Position numbers and translations under genes: made by a program. Positions 30,384 through 41,500 of a stretch of DNA of 64,000 bases are shown here, piece after piece (the stretch's first letter is position 1; each line of letters opens with the position of its first letter). This DNA comes from Larus michahellis. Taxonomy: Eukaryota > Chordata > Aves > Charadriiformes > Laridae. The DNA is taken from contig NC_133913.1 of assembly GCF_964199755.1 (NCBI RefSeq), positions 5,806,201 to 5,870,200 of the forward strand, in the 5' to 3' direction. The notes below the pieces were generated by a model. That model was given only the letters and a program-made list of their open reading frames with translations. It was not told the DNA's origin and searched no databases.

Positions 30384-31050
30384 GTGCATCCATCCCTCTC
30401 TCCCTCCCTCCATCCTTCTCTCCCTCCATCCATCCCTCTCTCCATCCCTCCCTCCCTCCCTCCATCTATCCCTCCCTCCATCCATCCCTCTCTCCCTCCA
30501 TTCATCCCTCCATCCATCCCTCTCTCCCTTCATCCATCCCTCTCTCCCTCCCTCCCTCTCTCCCTCCCTCTCTCCATCCATCCCCCTCCCTCCATCCATC
30601 CCTCCATCCCTCCCTCTCTCCCTTCATCCATCCCTCCCTCCCTCCATCCCTCTCGCCATCCCACTCTCCCTCCATCCATCCCTCCCTCCCTCCATCCCTC
30701 TCTCCATCCCACTCTCCCTCCCTCCATTCATCCCTCCCTCCCTCCATCCATCCCTCCCTCCCTCCCTCCATCCCTCCCTCCCTCCATTCATCCCTCTCTC
30801 CATCCATCCATCCCTCCATCCCTCCATCCATCCCTCTCTCCCTCCCTCCATCCCTCCCTCCCTCCCTCCCTCCATCCCTCCCTCCATCCATCCATCCCTC
30901 TCTCCATCCCACTCTCCCTCCCTCCGTCCATCCCTCTCTCCATCCATCCATCCCTCCATCCATCCCTCTCTCCCTCCCTCCATCCATCCCTTCCTCCCTC
31001 CCTCCCTCCCTCCCTCCCTCCATCCCTCCATCCCTCTCTCCATCCCAGCG
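30384..31050. repeat. (CCATCCCTCC)n/(CTCC)n pyrimidine-only simple repeat
   Basis: About 670 bp almost wholly of C and T on the plus strand, built from CATC, CCTC and CTCT words (CCCTCCATCCATCCCTCTCT and variants). All three plus frames are open only because the repeat lacks A-rich stops. On the minus strand, the FMNL1 sense strand, it is GGGA/GGAT-rich. It begins roughly 60 bp past the FMNL1 poly(A) signal. Confidence 0.95.
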
Positions 31051-31089
31051 TCACCCCCAGCAAAGCCTCACCCCATCTCACAGACGAGT

Positions 31090-32494
31090 CCTCTCTCCTT
31101 AGACTCGTTTTATTACCCGTTCTGCTTTACATTAAACAGGCCTTCGGTATATAAAAATAATGTATACAAATTAGCAGTTAAATGGTTTACATTTCTGGCT
31201 TAAAGGCATTTATAAGTTACACATTCACGTCCCTTCCCTCCCCTCGGAGCGATAACGGAGCCGGTCATTGGCGCGTAGCATCTTAATTACAGCAGGAAGC
31301 AGTCGCTGCTCTGGCTCACGGCGAGGACTCGCCCCGCTCGGAAAGCTGGGGCTGGCGGGGATACACACGGCGGCCCCGCGATGGGGCGAGCGGGCGCCGT
31401 TTAACGAAGTCAATGCATTAATTGCGACAGCGCGCGGTTGGGATTGACCCAGCGGCAGCAGGGCAGGGGAGGAACCGAGTCCAGCGTGTTATTTTGGGAG
31501 GTTTGCGCAGTTCTCCGGCCTCTCTCCTCCCGCGGGATTCCCGCAGGGACCCTGCAGCGGTTTGGGAGGGGGGTTGGTGGCTGCAGGGCGCATCCTACAG
31601 CTGCAGGTACCGGGGAGCAGCCTTGTGCTCCCCAAGGGCCCGCGGCCACTGGTGACCCCGAGAGGCTCCAACCCCGCCAGCGGCGGCGGACGCCGGGGAT
31701 GCAGGAGGATGCAGGAGGGTACCATCTCCCAGCGACTTGAGGACAATAAATCCCTGACCCTGCTGCTGACGGTCGGAGCTACGGAGCCTCCCCCGCGGTG
31801 AGGAGCCGCTCACCGCAGCCTGGGGAGACCCTGTACGTGGGTGTCCCGGTCCCTGCCCCCGTAGCACAGCGAAATTTTTAAGGAAGACGTATAAAATCAC
31901 TGTAAAATAGCACCCCTGCCAGCTCCTGGGGGACGGCAAGTGCCCAGGCTGGGATCTTTGCAGCAGGCTCCTCGCTGGGGAGGAGGCGCAGCCTGTGCCC
32001 GCCGGGCTCCGCGGTGAGGGCACGGCTCTGGAAGGGCTGGGGGAGACGGGGGGAGATGTGTGGGGACCGCTGCGGCCCCGTTTTTTTTCACACACACACC
32101 CCCCCATCCCCTCCTGCAGCGGGAAATCAAAGGCACCAGCGAGCTGAGGAGCACAGGGCTGGCCCTGGGACGGGCGTGCGGCGGAGCAGCTCTGGGGCAG
32201 GGATGGGGCAGCCCCTCTTTTCCTTCCAGGACAATTCGGGGGGCATTCTGTGCTCCCCCCCCCGCACCGCCACTCCCTGCCCGTGCCCGGGAGGGTCCCC
32301 CAGCCCGGAGGAGAGGAGCTCAGAGACATTGCGAAGCAAGCACCGGGGGATCCCCGCGCCGGACACGCAGGGTGGGAGCTGGCACGCCAAGGAGCTGGGA
32401 GCGGGCACCGTCCCTCTGCCCCACATCGTCCCAGGCTGGCGGGTCGACGTCCTGCGGTCCCGTCTGCGTGGGGGGAGGACGGTCCTGTCCCCGG
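31090..32494 (-). other. FMNL1: FMNL1 3' UTR (approximate)
   Basis: Sequence between the distal stop codon (32495) and the presumed cleavage site. No further coding exon was recognised in it. GC-rich in the stop-proximal part, AT-richer near the poly(A) signal. Confidence 0.55.
31108..31113 (-). terminator. FMNL1: Poly(A) signal of FMNL1
   Basis: AATAAA on the minus strand (TTTATT on the plus strand). It is the first canonical signal noticed downstream of both FMNL1 stop codons and lies just before the G-rich repeat. The preceding approximately 200 bp (31115-31300) is unusually AT-rich for the gene, as expected of a 3' UTR. Confidence 0.65.
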
Positions 32495-32598
32495 TCACAG
32501 CGAGATGTCCGGCGTGGCCTGCAGGCTCTGCCCCGCAGCCCGCTTCTTGGCGCTGCCGCGGCTCTTGTCCGCGCGCCGGTAAGGGTTGTTGCGCAGAT
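32495..32598 (-). CDS. FMNL1: FMNL1 alternative last exon b (RNNPYRR-type C-terminus)
   Basis: Acceptor CCGCTGCAG; reads from the split Asp codon into [19 protein letters not shown] and ends PDISL with TGA at 32495-32497. This matches the alternative DAD tail (DLRNQPYRRAD-type) of mammalian formin-like isoforms. The basic residues after DAD contribute to autoinhibition in formins. Confidence 0.9.
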
Positions 32599-35500
32599 CT
32601 GCAGCGGGGAAAAAAGCCGGAGGGTGGCTGAGCGAGGGCTGGGACCCTGGCACCCACCCCCCCACACACACACACACCACCCAGGAGTCACCCCCGCTTT
32701 GGGTACGAGGGTGCTCGGGAGGAGCCCGGCCGGCTGCAGGCAGCGACGGGAGGAGCAGCAGCTACAAACAGCCCACCCCGGGGCACCCCGTCCCTCCGCC
32801 CCGTCGGTGCCCAGCACCTTATCACGGGGCTGGGGCTAATGCCATGATGACACCACCCGCCCCCCAGCCGCCAAGGGTTGCCCCCTTTCAGCGTGGGGCA
32901 GAGTCCAGCCCGTGCTGAGGGGACTGGAACCCCTCTCTGATGGAGAAAGGCTGAGGGATTTGGGTCTCTTCAGCCTGGAAAAAAGCCGGCTGAGGGGGGA
33001 TCTTATCAACGCTGATAAATACTGAAAGGGGGGGTGTCAGGAGGATGGGGCCAGGCTCTTCTCAGTGGTGCCCGGGGACAGGACAAGGGGTAACGGGCAC
33101 AAACTTGCCCCTGGGAAGTTCCATCTCAACAGGAGGAGGAACTTCTTTGCTGTGAGGGTGGCAGAGCCCTGGCACAGGCTGCCCAGAGAGGTGGGGGAGT
33201 CTCCGTCTCTGGAGACATTCCAACCCCGCCTGGCCGCGTTCCTGTGCCACCTGCTCTGGGTGACCCTGCTCTGGCCGGGGGTTGGAGGGGATGATCTCCA
33301 GAGGGCCCTTCCCACCCCGGCCAGGCTGGGATTCCGTGATCCGCCACGCAGCTGGAGGGGACGATGGGCAAGAAACCCAGGAGGGTGGCAAAGCCCGGCA
33401 GCCCCCGCCTGCGCCGTGCCCTCGCCCCCGGCCCCGCTGCCCCCACGTTACCTACAGAGGACTCTCCTCGTTGAAGCTCACATCGCAGAAGAGCCGGGAC
33501 GAGCGTTTGCCCGTCCGGGCCGTGAAAGGAACAGTTTTCAGAGCTGAGCAGAGCGACCCAGAGAGACAGCGAAGAGGAGGAGGACGAGGAGGAAGAAGCA
33601 GAAGAGGAGGAAGAGCAATGAGACAGGGCAGAGAGCGCTCAGCAGCTTTGCCGCGTGGGATGGGAAGGTGCTACAGGGGGGTTTGGTCCCCACCATGGGG
33701 CTTGGTGGCCCTACGGCTCCCGGTCGTGGCAGCCCCCCATCGCCGAGGGTCTCCCCGCTGGCTCCGAGCGCTGGCTCTGCTGCAGGGGGGCAGGGGGACG
33801 CCCGGCCACTCACCTGAAATAATGTCCTCGATGGCCCCGTCTTTTCCTTCGTAGATGAGCGGCTCCTTCACCATCTGCTTCTTCTTCAGCTCGGCGATCA
33901 TGTCCATCTGCTGCCGCTTGGCTTTCTGGATGGGCAGCTGCGGTTGGGGACAGCACGGGGTGAATGGAGTGGCCTCCCCCCCCCCCCCCCCCCCCAACCC
34001 CCAGGACCTGCTCTGCCCTTCCCCACCACGCAGCCCCCTCGGGGCTGTCCCCCCAGGACCGAGGGACACCGGGGGCACCTTCACCTCGGGCTGCTCCTCG
34101 CTGCCGGGGGGGCTGGATTCTGCCTCTTTGGCCGCCGCCTCTTGTTTCTTCCACAGCTCGATGTCCTGCTCCGCTTTCTTGGGAGAGGCACAGGGAGGGT
34201 GCGCTGAGCCGGGGCCGGGGGGGGGGTCCTGCAGCCCCCACAACCTCCCCTCGGCAGCCCCCAGCTCACCCCAACCCAGCTCCGGCATCTCCCACCGCCC
34301 CCACGGGCAGCACCGAGCCCCCAGCTCACCTGGGGCTTCTGCTGGTTACCCCAAAGTGGGGTCAAACCCCCCCACCCCCCACCCTGCCCCGCCCCCAAAT
34401 CCCCTCCCAACCCCCAGAAACAGGGCACCCCCCCCGTCCCTTCCTACCTTGTAGGCTCTGATGAAGCGCATGAACATGGGGAAGAAGGTTGTTGGGGGGC
34501 TGGTCTTGGGGTTCTCCCCGAAGTACTCCACAGCCGACTCGTACGCCTCCTGCGGGCAGAGACACCCCCACCGGGGGGGGCTGGGGCCAGGCCGCATCGC
34601 CCACTGCCTCCTTCCAGCCTCTCCCACCCCGCCGTCCCCCTCCGTGTCCCCCCCAGCTCTCCTGCTGGAGCCACATCCCAACCGGGACCTCTCCCACGGG
34701 AGCAGAGGGCCACCCTGGGGTGTCCCCACGTAGGAATTGGGGGGGGGGGGTGGGGCCCAATCCTGCCCCGTGACCCCGCACCACCCGCAGCCCCCACCTT
34801 GGCGGTTTTGCTGTCAGCCTGCAGCTTCTCCATCACCTCCGAGTTGACCTTGAGGAAGTCCTTGAGCACGGGGCTGTCGTCCTGCCGCATGAACTCCTTG
34901 CGGGTCAGCTCCATCCCCTGCTGCAGGCTCCGCACGTCCTGCAACACGCCGTCCAGGGAGACTGCGGGGAGGGCGAGCAGCGCCGGGGTCAGGGTGGGCT
35001 CGGAGACCCCCCCACACACCGGGGCTGCAGCCTGCCCTGACCCCCCCCCTGCCCGGTACCCTGGGTGCTACCTGTGCCCGCCTTGTCGAGGAAGTGCAGC
35101 TCGGTGTGGAAGCCGGTGAGCTCAGGGTACTTCTCCATGATCACCCGCACCAGGTAATGCAGCAGCGTTTGCTTGCGGTCCGTCGACTTCATCTCCAGCA
35201 GCTGGGAGAGAGCGGCGTCAGCCCCGACCCGCCTCCTGCCGCCCCACCTCACCTCTGCTCAGGGCGGGCTCTGGGCGCCCTCCATCCCCACGCTGGCTCT
35301 GCATCCCTCCATCCCCAGCTGCTCCCTCCATCCCCGCAGCTGGTTCCCACATCCCTCCATCCCCAACTGCTCCCTGCATCCCTCCATCCCCGCAGCTGGT
35401 TCCCACATCGCTTCATCCCCAACTGCTCCCTCCATCCCCACAGCTCGTTCTGCATCCTTCCATCCCCGTGGCTGGTCCCTGCATCCACCCATTCCCTGCA

Positions 35501-38500
35501 TCTACCCATTCCCAACTGCTCCCTGCATCCCTCCGTCCCCACGGCTGGTTCTGCATCCCTCCATCTCCACAGCTGGTTCCCACATCCCTCCATCCCCATG
35601 GCTGGTCCCTGCATCTCCCGATCCCCACAGCTGCTCCCTGCATCCCTCCATCCCCATGGCTGATCCCTGCGTCCTTCCATCCCCGCAGCTGGTTCCCACA
35701 TCCCTCCATCCCCAACTGCTCCCTGCATCCATCCATCCCCATGCTGGTTCTGCATCCCTTCATCCCCAACTGCTCCCTGCAGCCCTCCATCCCCAACTGC
35801 TCCCTCCATCCCCGCAGCTGGTTCCCACATCCCTCCATCCCCAACTGCTCCCTGCATCCCTCCATCCCCATGCTGGTTCTGCATCCCTTCATCCCTCAGC
35901 TGCTCCCTGCAGCCCTCCATCCCCACAGCTGGTTCCCCCATCCCTCCATCCCCGCGGCTGGTCCTTGCGTTCCTCCTTCTCTCCATATCTGGTCTCTGCA
36001 TCCTTCCAACCCCACGGCTGCTTCTTGTCTATCTCCATCCCCTTAGATCCTCCCCATGTCTCTCCAACATTACAGATGGTCCCTGCATCCCCCATCCCCG
36101 CAGCTGATTCCTCTGTCCCTCCGTCCCCACGGCTGGTCCCTGCAGCCCTATAGATGCTCCCCATGCCTCTCCAGCCCTACAGATGGTCCCTGCATCCCCA
36201 CAGCTGAATCCCATGTCCCTCCATCTCCACGGCTGGTCCCTGCAGCCCTATAGCTCTTCTCCATGCATCTCCAAACCCTACAGACGGTCCCTGCGTCCCT
36301 CCATCCCCACAGCTGAATCCCGTGTCCCTGCACCCCTATAGCTGCTCCTCGCATCCTTCCATCCCCACAGCAGGTTCCCAGGTTCCTTCATCTCTACAGC
36401 TGGTCCCCGTGTCCCTCCGGCCCTGAGGTGATCCCTGGGCGGTGACAGTATCCCCGTACACCAGGAGACCGGGCGGCCCCGCGCCCACCCTACCGCGTCG
36501 AGGCTCTGCAGACGGAAGCCGTAGGCTGCCCCGCGCTTGCTGCTGTTCATGTAGTTCCCGAAGGCCAGGACGATCTGTGGAGACACAACAGCTCAGGGAC
36601 ACAACCTGGCACGGCCGGGGCACCCCGGGGAGGGGCACGGTGCCTACACGCGCCCTGGCAGCACCCGCCCCAGCCTGACGTCCCCCCACCGTGGCCACCG
36701 CACCCCGAACGCCCCTCACCTCGAGGATGTTGCGCAGTTTGCTGGAGGACTTAAGGGACATGGAGGCGGCGATGATGGCATTGAGTTGCTGCGGGTGGGA
36801 GGAGAAGCGTGTGAGTGTCGCCGCAGGACGCCACCCCCTCGCAGCCCCCACCACCCGCAGCCACCTCCTGTCCCCTCCGACACCCACCGGCATGAGCAGC
36901 TGGGCTGTGTCGTTGAAGTTGCCCAGGAAAATCATGACGTTCATGCGCTCGGCCAGGCGCGGGATCTTGCTGAAGCGGATCATGAACTGGTCCTCGTCCG
37001 AGAGCTCCTCCAGCGGCTGCTGCTCCCGCTCAAACTTCCCGATGAGCGTCCGCTCGTACTCGGTGGGCAGGAAGCGCAGCAGCAGCTCCAGGAAGTCGAG
37101 GCTCAGGGCTTGCTGGTCATACCTGCGGGTGGTGGGAAGCCCCGGCACAGCCAGACCCTCAGCAGGTCCCTCACCACCCTCTGTCGCCCATGGCTGGTTC
37201 CCATCTTCCTTCCATCCCTCCATCACTGGTCCCTGCATCCCTCCATCCCTCCATCACTGGTCCCTGCATCCCTCCATCCCCACAGCTGATGCCACCACTC
37301 CTCCAACTCCAGCACACCCCACACCATCCCAACCCCTCGGTGTAACTGGGCTTGCGCCCAACCTTCTCCTGACCTTCTCCCATCAAGGAGGGGACACTCA
37401 CGTCTCGATGGCTGTGCAGATGTCCTGGATGCTGCGGCCGCCCTTGCGCAGGGTGATGGCCAGGTTCTTGGCTCGGTTGGACTCCATGAGGGTGACCTTG
37501 CTGGGAGCCTTCTGTGTGGCCTTCACCTTGAGGGCACTGATGTCCAAGGCGGGGCCCTGCGCCTTGGTCTTGAACTGCTCCTCAAAGTCACTCATGTCCA
37601 GCTCCTGTGGGGAGACAGGGCTGAGGGCACGGTGGCGAGGTGACGCAGGACATCTGGGACGAAGATGGGGCCAGAGGACCGGGACAAGGGGGAGAGGAGT
37701 AAGAGGACGAAGGTAGAGCAAGGGGATGAGGTCAACTTGAAGGGGTGAGGATGGAGCAAGGGAACAAGGACTGGGACAGGACAACAGGACACAGGGAGGG
37801 GGTAAGGAGGGGATGAGGTGACCAGAGGATGAAGATGAAGAAGAAGACATGGACAGGATGTGAGGATGAAGCAAGGGGACAAGGACGGGGTGACAGGAGG
37901 ACAGCAGATCCCATGTTGTCCCTCTCCATGGCACCAAAGAGCTGCTCCAACCCCCAGCTCCTCCAGCAGCAACGAGACACCACAGATGGGGGCAAGGTGG
38001 GCACGGGGGGCAACCTCAGCACGGCTGTGGTGTGGACCGGGGCACGGGCCCACCCTGTGCCCGGACCCCCCCCAGGCCCCCCTGTGTCCTCACCTGCAGC
38101 ACCTTCTCGTCATTGAGCTCGGTGAAGACGGTGCCATCGATCTGGCTCGGCTTCAGGGCCACCCAGTTGAAGACAGGCATACGGAACTTGGTCTGGATCG
38201 GCTTCTTCACCTTCACTGCGGGGGGACGGGGACCGGGGACATGTCACAGGGTGGGGGGGGATGTCCTGAACCCACCCCAGGGTGCCCCCAGGCCCTCGCT
38301 GGGGGACATCCCCACCATCCCTGGGTCACACTCACCTGAACCGCCGGCGGCGGGGGGGGCACCGGGCCCAGCGGGGAGCTCCCCACCGAGGGGTGGGGGC
38401 GGTGGAGGCGGGGGGACGGGACCCTCCAGCGCCCCAGGCAGCGGTGGGGGGGGTGGTGGCACTTGGGCGCCCGGGAGCGGAGGGGCTGGAGGGGGGACGG

Positions 38501-41500
38501 TGCCGGGGGGCAGCGGGGGCGCGGGGGGCAGCGGGGGGCCGGGCTCAGCCCCCGGCAGCGGTGGGGGGGGCGGAGGCGGGGGGGGCAGGGGGGCGGCGGG
38601 TGCTGGCGGGGGAGACGGGGCCGGAGCCGGAGCATCTGCAATGGAAAGAAGAGATGGGTGAGATGGAGCCACCGCCACCTTCCCTCCGCCACTGAGTGAC
38701 CCGGCGTCCCCGGGCACGTCCCCCTGCCTCAGTGTCTCTGCCCAGACACACGCTGCCACCCCTCCTCTGTGCCGGGTGTCCCCGTCGGGAAAGGGACATC
38801 ACGGGCTGTCACCGTCCCCCCGCACCTGTGGTATCTGTGCCAGTGGCAGCGGTGGCGGTGGCGGCGGTGGTGGTGGCGGCGGTGGCCTCTCCGGTAACCA
38901 CGGGGGCTGCTGGGGTTTCTATGACAACGGGGACAATTTCGATGGCGACGTCTCCGTCGGGCCCACGCAGGATCTGCACCAGCCCCTTCTCCTCCAGCTC
39001 CGCCAGCCGCCGCTCCAGCGCCAGCCGGTAGCACTCCTGGGGCTGCGGGGCCGGCGGGCTGGGTGGCCGCGGTGGGCTCAGCTGCTCCTGCAGCGGTGAC
39101 AAACCCCGGCACGTCACCGGTGTCCCACCGCACCCCTTAAACCCCGGCCCCCCAGGCACCCGTCCCTTCCCACGGCGCCGTAGCCCCCATGGCTGCTCAC
39201 CCGCAGCGCCTCCAGCTCCCGCCGCGCCTGGCTCAGCTGCTTCTCCAGCTCCGCTATCTTGGCCATGGAGTCGTTCTCCGCATCCTGCAGCTTCTCCGTC
39301 AACTGCAGGGGACGAGGCAGCGGCGCTCAGCCCCATCCCCGTCCCCTCCCTCAGGGCTTGCGTCAGTAGCTCCTGCCCACGCGCCCACGTCCCACCTGGT
39401 TGACGTGCTCCTGCAGCTCCTCCATGTGCTCCAGCACGGCCGTCTTGGTCTCTGAGTCCTCCAGCATGGCCCCCACGTCGAAGACGTTGTCCAGGTAGGC
39501 TTGGATCTGCACCTGCAGCTTGTCGCTCTCGGTGAGACGGAGGGTCTGCCATGGGACAGCCGGTGGCACCGTCACGGCCGGCGGTACCCCCTCCAGCGCC
39601 CTCCCCCACGCCTCCGGCATCAGGGGCTCAGCGCCGGGGTGGCGCAGGATGACCCACCTCCAGGTAGTGGTCCAGCCCCAGGTGGGTGAACTCGTACTGC
39701 AGGAAGACGCGGAAGTTCATGTTCTCCACCGAGTGCACCACGATGTTGATGAACTGCATGCAGGCCACCTGCGGGACGGGCACAGGCTCAGCGCGCGGCC
39801 GCCGGCATGGCTCGGTGGCCCAGTAGTCCATGGGGACACGGTTCCCTGGGGACTGCACAGTGGATCGGTGGCCCTCGGGGACACGGCGCCCCTGGGGAAT
39901 TCATGGTGGTTTCACAGCCCTGGGGACTTGGGGAAGGACCAGCGGCTCAGCAGCCCCTGGGGACATGGTGCCCTGGGGACAGTGTGATGGCTCAGCAGCC
40001 CTTGGGGACACAACGGTTTGGGGACAGCACGGTGGCTCAGCAGCACCTGGGGACACAACGCCCCGGGGACAGCACAGTGGCTTGACAGCCCTTGGGACGC
40101 GGCACCCCGGGGGTGGACGAGCAGCCCTTGGGGACACAACTTATTGGGGACAGCACTATGGCTTGGCAGCCCTTGGGACATGGCACCTCCAGGACAGCAT
40201 GGTGGCTCGGCAGCCCTTGGGGACACAGTGCCCCGGGGACGGCAGAGCACCAGCCCCACCAGCCGCTCACCATGAAGTCGATGTTGGTGTCCTCGTTTCG
40301 GAAATACTCCATCAGCTTCTCGAAGCGGTTCTTCTCCCCGCAGACCTGGGGTGGGAGCAGGGGGCTGAGGGCCGGGAGGGACACGGCCAGGGTGGGCACC
40401 CAGGGGAGTGGCATGGCAGAAGGCACCCACCGGTGACACCATCCCAGCCCTGCCAGGTGCTGCCTAGCTCCTGGTCCGGCTGGGACATGGCCCTGGGGAC
40501 GCATGCTGGCACAGGGACATCAAGCCCAACAGCTGGAGCATCCCCAAGCGAGTCATGGGATGGGCATTTTCAGGATGGAGGACGCCCCGGTGACGCAGGG
40601 CTCTGCCACACATGGGGAAACCGAGGCGCAAATCCAGCCGGAACACGGGTGACAGCGTGGGGACCATGCGTCCCTGCTGGGGACTCACCTCCTTGAAGTT
40701 GTCGAAGGCGGCCAGGATGATGTCGTGGCCACCTCGGACCAGGCAGACGGCGGCCAACAGCTCCAGCACCAGCGCCTTGGTCCTGCGGAGACACGGGGTG
40801 CGAGGGGGTCAGGGCCGCAGGGTGGGCGAGGGGACAGGGACACGGGTGACAGGGGACAGGTCCTACCTGGCGTTCTTGTTGTTGAGGCTCAGGGTGATCT
40901 CGTTGACGCAGGCTGGGTGGTTCATCACCAGGCTGAAGCCAGACTTGGGGAGGGGAGGGAAAGGAGCGTTAACGGGGTCACGCGTCCTCCCGTCCCACCC
41001 CAGGGATGCTCTGGGACACCCCCGTGCCGCGTTCCCACCAGACGTGAGGTTGAGCGAGGACATCTCAGACAGAGCAAGGGCTTGGAGAACGGGTCCCAGC
41101 CCAAACCCCGTCCCCGAAGATGGCACCGCAAGGGCCGGAGACTTTGCGGGAGCCCCGGGTGGGTCCCCGAGGACGCTGCCCTCTCCCACCTGGTAGTTCA
41201 TGATGGCGCGGAGACACATGATGCAGACGTGGACATCGTCCTTCTGGCTGACGAGGCGGGAGTTCCTCAGCGCCTTCCTGCTGTGCGAGGGGTTCAGCCT
41301 GGGCGGGCGAGAGGGCGGCTGAGCCGGGGCCGGGGCTGGGGCAGGGGGGGGTGGCCGGCGGGGATGCAGCGCAAGCGGGGAGGTGGCAGCGCATGGGGTG
41401 GGTGGCAGCGGGGGCAAGGGGACACCAGGAGACCCATGGGAGAGACCCCGATATCCGCGCCCGTCTGCAAGCCCTGGGGCTGGGGGGACGATGGCGCGGG

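Noticed and set aside
30310-31203. 297-codon open frame and two overlapping ones on the plus strand
   Set aside because: All three plus frames and several minus frames are open through a C/T-only repeat; the translation is only Pro/Ser/His/Leu repeats. Not a gene.
35173-36153. 326-codon plus-strand frame and several minus frames
   Set aside because: These run through the intron-20 minisatellite and reflect its repeat unit only.
39820-40250. Regular repeats resembling a CRISPR array
   Set aside because: The 45-bp units are contiguous without unique spacers, degenerate, and lie in a vertebrate intron. Minisatellite.
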